This document shows, one piece after another, positions 45,776 through 55,604 of a DNA stretch of 64,000 nucleotides. A model generated the notes under the pieces. The model did not search any database. It was not told where the DNA came from and saw only the letters and a list, made by a program, of their open reading frames with translations. A program made the translations under genes and the position numbers. Each line of letters starts with the position of its first letter. Positions within the stretch are counted from its first letter, which is position 1. The stretch covers positions 38,022,042 through 38,086,041 of the forward strand of contig CM060734.1 of the NCBI GenBank assembly GCA_030704615.1, given 5' to 3'. This DNA is from Takakia lepidozioides (taxonomy: Eukaryota > Streptophyta > Takakiopsida > Takakiales > Takakiaceae).

Positions 45776-45786
45776 GGTATCAGAGC
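45775..45786 (+). other. Primer binding site, initiator tRNA-Met
   Basis: TGGTATCAGAGC, the standard plant iMet-complementary primer site, immediately after the 5' LTR. It fixes the LTR/internal boundary. Confidence 0.93.
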
Positions 45787-45847
45787 CTTAGGATGTTAAA
45801 TCTTGATTTCTACTAGCTAGGGATCTTGACTGGTATTGGATGGTTTG

Positions 45848-46159
45848 ATGGCAGGAAGAGACCACACACTGATTCCTGATGAACCAAGCATTGGAGATGT
45901 GCTGATTTGCTTCAGCAGACGCACACCAAATGCACACGCAGACCCTTGTTTGTACTTCTTCAACCCTGCTTGGAGAATAGCCAATGGTGATTTATGTCTT
46001 AGAGTGATTCATACTGGTGGAAGAACAACCATAGCACTTTGGATAAGAGAGTTAGGAAGGTGGGTGAAGATAAATACCATGGCACGAGAGGTGACATGGG
46101 GAGGTAGAGTAGAGATGTTGCGAAATGGACAGTGGGAGTGGTATAGAGGTCAACATTAA
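45848..46159 (+). CDS. Leader ORF upstream of gag (103 aa, unknown)
   Basis: ATG 45848 to TAA 46157 between the primer site and gag, in a different frame from gag. It encodes MAGRDHTLIPDEPSIGDVL and later TTIALWIRELGRWVKINTMA and EMLRNGQWEWYRGQH. The composition is protein-like and Trp-rich at the end, and the frame is uninterrupted in an otherwise intact element. No family was recognised. It may be a small regulatory or accessory protein, or a chance ORF in the leader. Confidence 0.45.
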   Translation: MAGRDHTLIPDEPSIGDVLICFSRRTPNAHADPCLYFFNPAWRIANGDLCLRVIHTGGRTTIALWIRELGRWVKINTMAREVTWGGRVEMLRNGQWEWYRGQH

Positions 46160-46230
46160 GGGAGTTGCGGAAAAATTAGAGTCAGAATTAGGTGTTGAAA
46201 CAGTTTGAACTTTGATTAGAGAATAGAAGG

Positions 46231-49200
46231 ATGACCAGTCCAACCAGCATAGATGCGCCTTATCATGGTAGGAATAGTGAGGATGTAAATGACTGGCTGG
46301 AGAGAATTCAGATGGAGGCAGATGTCAGGGATTTGAATGAGGACAAGACTTTCAAGGTAGCAAGGCTCAACCTGAGAGCCAAGGCTGATGAATGGTACCG
46401 TAAACAAAACCCTAGACCAAACAACTGGGTGGACTTCAGGGCAGCAATTTCAGCCAAGTTTGGTATCGTTGACTTGGCAGAAATTAGGCTAAGAATGGAT
46501 ACCATTAAACAGGAGAGTAGACAAAGGGTTCAAACATACTTCGATAGGTTGAACCGGTTATTTATAAGAAGTGGGGCGTCTGATTTGGAACAGAGACGTA
46601 GATTTGCAGCAGGTTTGAGACCAGAAATAGCAAGAGTAATGCTGGGCAGGCGCTTCCTTGATGTAGAGGAAGCACTTGACACAGCCATTGAGATTGAAAG
46701 GGGCCTGGGAAAGTTAGGGGAAATACCTCTAGAACCATTGGAAGGAGATGATACAGATGAGTCAGTTGTGTTTGTCAACCCTGTGGACAGAAGACTTGAT
46801 CAGCTGAACACTACCCTACAGAAGTACTTTGATAGGGGACCAGTCATAGGAGAAAGCTCGGGATCTAGAACACCACCTCGTGTTCGCCTTTGTAATGTTT
46901 GTCACAAAGAAGGTCACATAGCTGCATATTGTCCTGAAGGAAGAACCCCAGCTAAGTGTGACAAATGTCACCGGTTCGGGCATTCCACGGAAATGTGTGG
47001 TGTGAGATGCAACTTTTGCAAGCTACTCGGGCATACGGAGAGTGAGTGCAGTAGAAAACTCGACCAAACTATGATGGGAACTCCGGGAACTAACTTTGTA
47101 GACGTGTTCTATGATGATGAGGATGATGTACTCGCAGAGATGACAGATCTGATGTCACGAAATAGTATCAATGAAGTCAGACTTCCAAGGACACGCATAC
47201 CTGTCCAGAGTCCGATTGTTGAACCTACAGGGTCACCAGAAAGGAATAGTGAGAGCAGTGAACAGCCAAGCAAGACCAAGAGTGAAATCTACCCAAAGAA
47301 CAATTTCAAGAATGCTATAGAAGGAGGTACGAAATCCAGAATCTTGAACCACTTCTACAAAGGGAGAATATCGTTGTCGCCCATGGACCTGATCATGACT
47401 GTGCCCGGAGAGCTAGACAAATTGAAAGGGCTGGTCAAAGTGGTGGAAAGAGCAATGGTACAACAAAGGGAGACAACTCACAGTGTAGAAGTTGTGAAGG
47501 ATGTACCAAGGCCTTTGTACTCAGCACACGCTGAGCCCACGATCTCGTATGCTTATACTGGTAAGGTTAAAGCGCTTCATGTAATGATTACAATGGGAGA
47601 TTACCAAGTATTAGGCCAGATTGACACTGGTGCCATGCTTTCTGTAATATCAGCTAGTACAGTCAGGGATCTGGGTTTGATGGGATCTGTCATTACTAGT
47701 AAGGATGTGAATTACAGAGTAGCCTCAGGTGCTCTTGAGACTGCAATGGGCAGACTTGAGGACATCAAGGTCAAAGTAGGAGAACTAACCAATCGTTTGT
47801 CCTTTATGGTGGTGAACACGGATACATATCACATGCTGCTAGGATTGGACTTTCTCAAAAAGTTTGGCGCTGTAGTGGACACCGAAGCTGAAACAATTCG
47901 CGTACGCTATGGGCCAGGAAAGGATTTTGCTCACTTCCCTTTGCACACCATCAATTATAATGAGCCTGCAGTTACCAAAACAGCCTACCATAGAGGGGTC
48001 GAGAGTAGAATGAGATATGCAAGCAGTACGTCAGCAGGTAATGTCCTAACCCTGACGTCAGATGAACAGTACCTAGGCTTGTGGGAGAAGAAAAGAAAAC
48101 CAGAGGAAGAATATGAGGACACGGAGGAAGCATCCTCAGGTTCTGACACCTCTAAATCTGATAAAGATGAGGAGATGGGAGGCTCTGAGGAGAGTAAGGA
48201 GGTAGAAACAGCACTGAGGGATGTTGAGGAAATAATAGACGATGTCAACCTAGGGGAGGACTTGTTCGAGGACCAAGGGATGTCTGAACTCCTTCAGGAA
48301 GAGACCCATAAGAGCATGGCTGCTGCCATAATACAGGAAGCTTATCAGAAAGCTTGGAATGGTGAACTAGGGAACAACAACCTAGAAATAGAGGATGACT
48401 TCCATGATTGGAATCAGGTTGTCACACAAGAGGAACGACAGAGAATGGCTAACTCTGTAAGCCAGGTGGAGGGAAAGAATTGGGAACCCAGTCAAGAGGA
48501 AGAAATGGAGAGTCGTTGGAGAAGTCTGAAATCCAGACTGCACATCAACCCAGAACTGGCCCCAGAACATAGGATAGAGCTTGAGCAAGAGCTGAAAGCA
48601 AACCAGGAATGCTTTGCTCTTAGCAAGGCTGACTTGGGATACTGCAGTGAGGTAGAACACACAATTGACACACAAGGTTTTCCCCCTTGCAGAAGTCGTC
48701 CCAGCCGCCTATCAGAATGGGAGGAAGACGAGGTCCAAGGACAAATTGAGACTTTGATCTCACAAGGCAAGATGAGAGAGAGTAGTTCAGAATGGTCGTG
48801 TCCAGTTACCCTTCCACCAAAAAAGGATGGATCCAAGCGGTTTTGTGGTGATTTTAGGCCAGTAAACCGTTTGACCAGAAGGGACTCTTACCCTATGCCA
48901 TTAATTCAGGATGTTTTAAACCAGTTGGGGAAAGCCAAGTGGTTTTCTGCGCTGGATTTACAATCTGGTTTTTGGCAGATCAAAATGGACGACCGAGACA
49001 TAGGCAAAACAGCGGTGATCACAAAGAAGGGATTGTATGAATGGCTGGTCATGCCATTCGGGCTAAAAAATGCCACTGCTACCTTTCAGAGAACAATGAA
49101 TAGAGTGCTCAAGGAAGAAATCAAAGATTGCGCTAAGGTGTTTGTAGATGACGTCAATATCCATAGCAAGGACTGGGGAGATCACGTGGGACATATAAAG

Positions 49201-52200
49201 AGAGTATTGAGCAAGGTTAGAAAGGCCAATCTTAGGCTCAATCCGGACAAGTGTTACTTTGCCAACTTACAGTTGGTATTCCTTGGGCATGTGATCTCTG
49301 AAGAAGGAACGTGGCCTGATCCAGATAAGATAGCTGCTATTGAAAGGTTTCCCTTGCCCAAAAACCACACTGCTCTCAAAAGCTACTTAGGCATGACAGG
49401 GTACTATAGGCCCTATGTCAAAGGATATGCTGGAGTGGCAGTACCCTTGTTCACTCTAACCAAGAAGGATGTAAAGTTTATCTGGAGTGCAGAGGCACAA
49501 AACGCTTTTTCTACCTTACAGGTGAAGTTGGTAACTGCTCCCATCCTGGCAAGACCAGATTTCTCAAGACCGTTCGTCTTGGATGTTGACTGGTCCATCA
49601 AAGGAGTAGGGGCAGTCTTGTCACAAAAGGAGTATAAAAAGGAGAGGGTCATTGCATACGCCAGTAAGGTACTATCTGATGCTCAGCGCAAATATCACCC
49701 TATGGAGGGTGAATGCTATGCACTGGTGTGGGGAGTATTACATTTTCGACAGTACCTGTATGGAACCCCTTTTGTAATCAGGACTGATCACAAACCACTG
49801 GAATGGTTGGCAACGGTAAGTGACGCATATGGACGCAGGGGTAGATGGATCATGATGTTACAAGATTTTGAGTTTAAAATTGTTCACAGAGCAGGTGCTA
49901 GGCATGCTAACGTAGATGCACTAAGCAGGTATCCAGTGGGACCAGCTGAAGAAACCGAGGAAATCGAGGTATACTCTACTTCTCTGTACAGTCAGAAAAG
50001 AGAAGGGAGAAAGAGGGATGGAGCCTATCTTCTTAAGTTAGCTTGGGATAGGGGTGCCATCAATGCTTCATTATTTCAATTTAAGGAAGGGAAGGAGGAG
50101 TTGAGAGAAGAAGCTCATAGGCAAGTAGGGTATAGCAGTGAAAAAGGGGAGATGATTTGCAAAAGAGAAGAGTACTATGCATGTGTATGGGGCCTTTGGC
50201 ACTTCAAGGAAATACTGTTGGGAAGTCATTTTTCTTTAGAAACAGATCTAGATCCATATTGGTGGCTATACTCAGAGCACCACATAGGCATAGACTTACT
50301 TGGTGATTTTTCATTTGAGTTCGTTCCGGGTATAGTAAGATCTTCCACAGGTGGAATGTTGACCAAGGATCATGGCATATTGAAAGGAGAACTGAAACCA
50401 GGCATAATGCCAGATGGAGAAGGAAAGAGGGTGACTTTTGCTGCACAGACTTTTGCTACAAAAAAAAAACAAGGAAAGGGTATTGATCAATCAAGCTCTG
50501 TCAATCTGGTGAGGGAGGGTATTTGGAAGGATAAGGGTGCAGGAAGGATAGAGGCTACTGCAATCAGCAACAAGGAAAAGGAGCATCTGATGCCCTCTTG
50601 TCCCACCATCCATGTGATTACCCGAGGATCTTGTGCTCGTGATAAGCAGCTGAGCGAGGTACATCCAGCCTGTGAACTTGTGGAAGAGAGATTGAACAAT
50701 GAAAAGGAAAGCTTGCAAGGGACACCATTCCTTCAACACTTGACAAGCACTCCAACAACAAGAAGAACGCGGGTGACTTCCTCATCAGAATGCCCAGCCA
50801 AGAAAAACATGGGGGGTGAGTGTTCCACCAAGACGTTTTGTTCTTCAGACAGTGATGGAACAAGTGGTTCAGAACAAGACACTTCTTCTTGCAACAAGAT
50901 TGATGAAGCGGACTGGGTACCATGGACCACACCCACCAAAGCTACTCAGATGTCATTATTACGTGAGGCTGAAAGATGTGGGAAAAGCTCTCTACTCAGC
51001 TCTGACCTTCATACAGCAGCTGGTAGGGAGGAAAGGCAACCTGATGTGCTTGATGATGTGGAGGTCATGCACCTCTTATGTTTTGGAGAAGTCAATGACT
51101 ACCTGACAAAGGAGGAGAGCAAGAGAGTCAAGAGGCGGGCAAGGCAGTACTCCTATCTCAAAGGTGAGGTCTACTTTGATGGAAGGGTAGTTCCACCAAA
51201 GACTGACAGAGGGGCAATAATCACTGAAGTACATGAAACCACTGGCCACTTTGGAGTCAGAAGAACACAAGAGGAGATATGCCGACGTTATTTCTGGCAT
51301 GATAGAACAAAACTCATCAGGCAAGTACTCAAGGGCTGTGGTAAATGTCAGATGGCCAAACAGAACGGAGTGTTGCGCTCAGGTAGCTCAAAACTTCATA
51401 GCATTCCAGTAGTGGATCTGTTTTTCAGAGTTGCAATTGACACGGCAGGACCATTACCTATAACCAGCAGGGGCAATCAGTACTTTCTGGTGGCAATCGA
51501 TCACTTCTCAAAATGGATAGAAGCTGCACCAGTGGCAGATCATACAGCAGCCCTTGCTGCCCGCTTTCTTGAGGAAGAAGTAATTGACAGGTATGGCTGC
51601 CCACATACGTTGCTCACTGACAATGGCACAGAGTGGGGAGGTGAGTTTGAAGATACATGCCACGAATACGGTATAAAGAGGGAGCATAGTGCCCCCTACT
51701 GGCCTCAGTGTAACGGTATGGTGGAAAGAGTCATTAAGTCCATCAAACAGAGCATCACCACCCTAGGAGTTGGAAACGACACTGAGTGGGATCAGAATCT
51801 CTATAAGGCCCTGTTTGGTTACAGAATGGGTGTCCATGCTTCCACTGGGTTCTCACCTTTTCAGGTACTTACTGGTAGAATTCCCAGGCTGGGAATTGAC
51901 AACAGGTTGCATTTTCTTACAACACCAGTAAATTCTGATGGATCTGTAGCAGAAGTCACACTTATGATGCAGCAGAAAATCCAGCTTCTCACAGAGATGA
52001 AGGCAAAGCTGCGAAAGAGTGTGAAGAAAGGGCAGCGTCAACAGGCAAGAGATTATGAAAGAAGGCATCAAACAGGGCATACTTACTGCACGTTGATGGA
52101 GAACAGCAAGGTAATGATGTTGAGACCTGGAAAGAGGTCTTCCATGACATCTCCATGGGAGGGACCCTATGACTTTTTGGGATACAAGGACGCAGGAAGC

Positions 52201-52350
52201 ACAACCAAGACTGGAGAAGCTGCACGAAGATGCAGGTTGAGAGATGGAGCAGACAAGGAATGGGTAAGAAGTAGGAGGGATTTAAAACCCTTCATACCAC
52301 CAATAGGTGTTCAGCCGTTAAAGGTGGTCAGTGAGGACCCTGACACTTAA
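46231..52350 (+). CDS. Ty3 gag-pol polyprotein, 2039 aa, intact
   Basis: One open frame from ATG to TAA. Approximate residue positions: gag 1-200 (DVNDWLERIQMEADVRDLNE); three CCHC knuckles at 221-273; acidic linkers; protease D-T-G-A at Asp465; RT about 815-1000 with FVDD at 971-974; RNase H with Asp1120, Glu1161, Asp1186 and Asp1229. A second RNase H-like segment lies at about 1265-1380 (WDRGAINASLFQ, EEYYACVWGLWHFKEILLGS, LETDLDPYWWL) and lacks the last Asp. A Ser/Thr/Lys-rich spacer follows. Integrase has an H-H-C-C finger (1668-1706) and catalytic Asp1737, Asp1797 and Glu1832 (DD35E), and a GPY/F-like SPWEGPYDFLGY near 1974. No chromodomain was seen. The polyprotein would be cut by its own protease to make virus-like particles, copy RNA to DNA and integrate it. 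All catalytic residues checked are present. Confidence 0.96.
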   Translation: MTSPTSIDAPYHGRNSEDVNDWLERIQMEADVRDLNEDKTFKVARLNLRAKADEWYRKQNPRPNNWVDFRAAISAKFGIVDLAEIRLRMDTIKQESRQRVQTYFDRLNRLFIRSGASDLEQRRRFAAGLRPEIARVMLGRRFLDVEEALDTAIEIERGLGKLGEIPLEPLEGDDTDESVVFVNPVDRRLDQLNTTLQKYFDRGPVIGESSGSRTPPRVRLCNVCHKEGHIAAYCPEGRTPAKCDKCHRFGHSTEMCGVRCNFCKLLGHTESECSRKLDQTMMGTPGTNFVDVFYDDEDDVLAEMTDLMSRNSINEVRLPRTRIPVQSPIVEPTGSPERNSESSEQPSKTKSEIYPKNNFKNAIEGGTKSRILNHFYKGRISLSPMDLIMTVPGELDKLKGLVKVVERAMVQQRETTHSVEVVKDVPRPLYSAHAEPTISYAYTGKVKALHVMITMGDYQVLGQIDTGAMLSVISASTVRDLGLMGSVITSKDVNYRVASGALETAMGRLEDIKVKVGELTNRLSFMVVNTDTYHMLLGLDFLKKFGAVVDTEAETIRVRYGPGKDFAHFPLHTINYNEPAVTKTAYHRGVESRMRYASSTSAGNVLTLTSDEQYLGLWEKKRKPEEEYEDTEEASSGSDTSKSDKDEEMGGSEESKEVETALRDVEEIIDDVNLGEDLFEDQGMSELLQEETHKSMAAAIIQEAYQKAWNGELGNNNLEIEDDFHDWNQVVTQEERQRMANSVSQVEGKNWEPSQEEEMESRWRSLKSRLHINPELAPEHRIELEQELKANQECFALSKADLGYCSEVEHTIDTQGFPPCRSRPSRLSEWEEDEVQGQIETLISQGKMRESSSEWSCPVTLPPKKDGSKRFCGDFRPVNRLTRRDSYPMPLIQDVLNQLGKAKWFSALDLQSGFWQIKMDDRDIGKTAVITKKGLYEWLVMPFGLKNATATFQRTMNRVLKEEIKDCAKVFVDDVNIHSKDWGDHVGHIKRVLSKVRKANLRLNPDKCYFANLQLVFLGHVISEEGTWPDPDKIAAIERFPLPKNHTALKSYLGMTGYYRPYVKGYAGVAVPLFTLTKKDVKFIWSAEAQNAFSTLQVKLVTAPILARPDFSRPFVLDVDWSIKGVGAVLSQKEYKKERVIAYASKVLSDAQRKYHPMEGECYALVWGVLHFRQYLYGTPFVIRTDHKPLEWLATVSDAYGRRGRWIMMLQDFEFKIVHRAGARHANVDALSRYPVGPAEETEEIEVYSTSLYSQKREGRKRDGAYLLKLAWDRGAINASLFQFKEGKEELREEAHRQVGYSSEKGEMICKREEYYACVWGLWHFKEILLGSHFSLETDLDPYWWLYSEHHIGIDLLGDFSFEFVPGIVRSSTGGMLTKDHGILKGELKPGIMPDGEGKRVTFAAQTFATKKKQGKGIDQSSSVNLVREGIWKDKGAGRIEATAISNKEKEHLMPSCPTIHVITRGSCARDKQLSEVHPACELVEERLNNEKESLQGTPFLQHLTSTPTTRRTRVTSSSECPAKKNMGGECSTKTFCSSDSDGTSGSEQDTSSCNKIDEADWVPWTTPTKATQMSLLREAERCGKSSLLSSDLHTAAGREERQPDVLDDVEVMHLLCFGEVNDYLTKEESKRVKRRARQYSYLKGEVYFDGRVVPPKTDRGAIITEVHETTGHFGVRRTQEEICRRYFWHDRTKLIRQVLKGCGKCQMAKQNGVLRSGSSKLHSIPVVDLFFRVAIDTAGPLPITSRGNQYFLVAIDHFSKWIEAAPVADHTAALAARFLEEEVIDRYGCPHTLLTDNGTEWGGEFEDTCHEYGIKREHSAPYWPQCNGMVERVIKSIKQSITTLGVGNDTEWDQNLYKALFGYRMGVHASTGFSPFQVLTGRIPRLGIDNRLHFLTTPVNSDGSVAEVTLMMQQKIQLLTEMKAKLRKSVKKGQRQQARDYERRHQTGHTYCTLMENSKVMMLRPGKRSSMTSPWEGPYDFLGYKDAGSTTKTGEAARRCRLRDGADKEWVRSRRDLKPFIPPIGVQPLKVVSEDPDT

Positions 52351-52371
52351 AAAAAGGAGACACACTACATA
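52351..52371 (+). other. Polypurine tract and palindrome before the 3' LTR
   Basis: AAAAAAAGGAGA directly follows the gag-pol stop. Before the LTR start at 52372 comes CACACTACATA, so that 52361-52380 reads as the 20-bp perfect palindrome CACACTACATATGTAGTGTG. The tract is the plus-strand primer site; the extra 11 bases between it and TG are unusual. Confidence 0.75.
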
Positions 52372-54697
52372 TGTAGTGTGAATGCAGGGAGTAAAAATCT
52401 CAAGTTTGTGTTTGGCATCAGGTTTCGGCACTACTACAAAGGGAGTACCCTTCGTGCTAATGAAGGGGAGGAATTGACCATAACTTGAGGTAATTCCATG
52501 GAAGGACTATGCTATTTATCTGCCAAGAACAAAATATGGCTAAGTTATGACATGCACCTTTTTCATCCCTAGGATGAATGATTTTCATCCATGATGTTGA
52601 ACCCTAGAAGCGGGATGTGAAATTCGAAGGGGAAGAGTGCGTGGATCTTTTCGCAGCTGCTGCAGTGGTGTTGGCAGCACAGGATATCTGAGAAGGTTCC
52701 ACCTACGCAAAGGGTATCAGCTTGCTTTTAAGAGAAATGTTAAGAACTCCTGCTTGGCTTTCTGTGCAAGAAGAAGCGGTGCCGCCTTCTTCGTAAGCAA
52801 TGATCAAACCTGAGGGATCGGGTTTGTGATAAGGGCGGTGCACCACTGCTGTCGCCATGGTATTTGTGAGCACATTAATGAGGAGATGGAGTGGCTCAGC
52901 AGGTGTTGGGGGATGAGAAATGCAGGCTGGTGTGTATTATCGCCTCAGGTTGTCAGTGATCAAATCTTGTAGCTGCTGTCTGTTTTTGAGCTGTAGGACC
53001 AGATCACTTTGTAAGGGAATCAGCTTGCCTTAAAGAGTGACGTTGAGGGATCTGGCTTGGCTTTCTGTGCAAGAGGAAGCGGTGCCGCCTTCTGGTGTGT
53101 ATGGCGCTTAAGCTATCTATAAATAAGTTATGTATCTGCTCTCTGTCTTAAGGGCTGTAGGACCAGATCACCTCATAGGGAGGAAATGCACATGTAGAAG
53201 GATAGGGTAGAGGTTGGCAGGCACAAGGATGTGCCAGCAGCTGAAGCAGAGCCGTCATGCCTTAATGAGGACTGGAATCACGATAAGAAGAAACGTCGGA
53301 GATGGCTGACGAGGGAGAGGATAAGGTGCCTTCTTGACAGGCAGACCCACCACTTCAAGGAGTATAAGACAGATAAGTTCGAGGAGTGTACCCCCCCCTT
53401 TTGGTTTTTGGTTGCTTAGAAATCGCTTTGTGAAGTTTGAACTGTCTCTTGTATGTAGTAAGAGACACTGACATGTGAGGAAGAAAAAGAGCTTTGTAAA
53501 TGGAATGAAGACACTGGACTTCAAACCAGGATGGGCTGGAGATGGATGCACCTGCTATTACATTGTACAGTAGGAAAATGAATGGAAACAGGGTAGACTC
53601 GTTGCTGGGACAGAATGGTTACTGTTGTTGTATTCTTGTTCCTTGTTTCAACGTCATGAGCTTGTACAAACAATCTAGCCTGGGATGTTGACACATTGCA
53701 GCCAATGTGGAACTAGCTTAGTAGGTAGAGGAAACCAGAGAGGGTTAGATAGAACTGTTTGGAAACAACAAGAAGGGATGATGTGGATGGGGCAGAAAAA
53801 CCAGCATCTGTTTGGGTTTGGATCTGATTCTCAGAGTGCTCTCAGCCCATGAACCACTGAGGTTCACAGCTGATGGGAAAAAGAGAGCTGTCAGGGTGTG
53901 TAAATTGAGACCTGTTGAAGGGTTGAGAGCTGTCTTGGGCAATGGTTATACCTGGGAAAAGTGGAGTGTGAAGCATCTGTCATTGGCAAGAGAGGGACTG
54001 ATAAAAGGGCTGATTATATCTTGTGTGACCAAGGTTGATTTCAATGCTGGGTGCACTGGATGCTTGGCTGAATGCGCATTGCATTGCATCATAGGCATGT
54101 TACAGTGGAAAGAGTGAGGAACCCACTTATCCTGAAAGAAAGAGAGAGGGAGAGAGAAAAGGACACAAGGGAGAGAGTTGACCAGCAAGAGGTTATGATG
54201 AGGAATGGATGATTGGGGAGGTAAGATAAAGAAAGCATGAACCCATGAAGGGCCAAACTGGTGGGCCTGCAAACTCATGGCAGATCTGCGTTGCCGCCTT
54301 CCAAATCGTGATCTTGTTACAAAGGGGATTCCACGTATTGTTGACCAAGAGAGCTGCCCACAAGGGCAGTGGTCATCACTGACGTAGGGCTGGTTGCATC
54401 ACTGAAGACCGCATGGTAACATGGCTGGTGCAGTGTATCAGGGAAAGGATGTCGTGTAGAAGTAGAACCACGGGTGAAAACAATACAGACTCCCCATCCA
54501 TGTCTTCTCTTCCGCTGCGGCGTGGATGAGGATTGTGCGAACTCTGATCACGAAGGACCTGATGGAAACCCACACCGAGTGACGATGGTTGGATAAGCTT
54601 GGAATGAGAGCTCCTTTCCTTCCCTCCGATTGACCTAGGGAAGAGCACAACTAGACTTGCACAGAAGGGGATTCACGCCCCTTCTTTTCACACTACA
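52372..54697 (+). mobile_element. 3' LTR of the intact Ty3 element
   Basis: Essentially identical to 43460-45775, with the additional end CACACTACA that completes the 11-bp terminal inverted repeat. Followed by the target duplication CTTC. Confidence 0.95.
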
Positions 54698-55404
54698 CTT
54701 CCTTCCTTCTCCATTGTGTCTGCCCGCTGCGTGATTCCCAACGTTGTTTGCTCTTCGGGTGTCAAGTGTACAGTGTGTCGAATCATTTGGAATAACAGGG
54801 GAGTAACCGATCTGGTAACCGTTACTTCATTCTTCTTCTTTGTCAACATGGTTAATTCTTGGGTCAACTTCTTCAATAAGAAGCCTGCCCAATTCACAAT
54901 TTGCCCATTGAGGCAAATCAATACTTGGTCGATTAGATCCTTAGTGCAACAGCTGTGGTTTTGCCTGAGGCAAAGCAACGTGCTAAGTACCGGGGCTATC
55001 TTCTTAAAGTCGGGGTTTTTGTTGTGACTGCATGTGTAGCCCTGATCGGCTTGGTTGAGATTCTCAAACAGGTCCGCAAGTACAAACCTTGGTGGTTTGC
55101 CGCTGTGTGCCGGTACGTCTAGACTGGGAAGGTGAAACACTTCCGCCAAGTACTTCTCCGTCAATAGAATATGTGTGTCACGGACATTTGTGCTTCGAGT
55201 ACTGGTGTTGTAGTTCTCCAAGAACTCCCTGCACAGCTCGTCGTGCTTAAGGTTCCAGTCCAGCGTGGTGACAAAGTACCGCAGGCCAAGACTATCCAAC
55301 GTCTCCTATGTCTCTGTGTCTTGCTTGATTTTCCACAACGCCAGGCTGATTTTGAAATTCACTTGCGCATAAGAACTTGGTGTCTTCCGCTTGGTGCCTG
55401 CCAT
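54698..55404 (-). CDS. ORF3 copy 2: N-terminal globular domain
   Basis: ATG at 55404 (MAGTKRKTPSS) on the minus strand. After a TAG near 55308 the frame is open from 55299 to the insertion point. It is about 90 percent similar to copy 1: DSLGLRYFVTTLDWNLKHDE, FLENYNTSTRSTNV, LTEKYLAEVFHLPSLDVPAH, KDLIDQVLICLNGQIVNWAG. The domain conservation between two diverged copies argues that ORF3 is a real protein of this Ty3 family. The intact Ty3 element cuts it after QRADTMEKEGS. Function unknown. Confidence 0.8.
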
Positions 55405-55604
55405 TTCCCTTAGTTTCGTTGTTGCTGTAAGGAATTGGAGTACCAATTCCTGTATCAAGAGCAGTATGAAGCGCACTGGAAGTTGTGTAGACGGCAATTT
55501 CTAGTTTGCGGAAGAGAAGGTGTGGGGTTCGTTTATGGGTTTAAGTAGGGGTTCTCCTCTTTGAGCTTCCACTCTAACTTCTCTTAAGGTTCTCGTGGAG
55601 GTAA

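Larger units (their letters stand above)
43460..54697 (+). mobile_element. Intact, recent Ty3 LTR retrotransposon (11.2 kb)
   Basis: It has two LTRs of about 2.32 kb that differ at only one substitution and one 1-base indel that I can see (45677 versus 54589 region), plus an end difference. An iMet-type primer site, an uninterrupted 2039-codon gag-pol and a polypurine tract are present. The ends TGTAGTGTGAA and TTCACACTACA form a perfect 11-bp inverted repeat. It is flanked by CTTC (43456-43459 and 54698-54701), a 4-bp duplication; removing element and one duplicate restores the length of the ORF3 homologue at 12100-12120. This is the youngest insertion in the stack and could be active. Confidence 0.96.
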
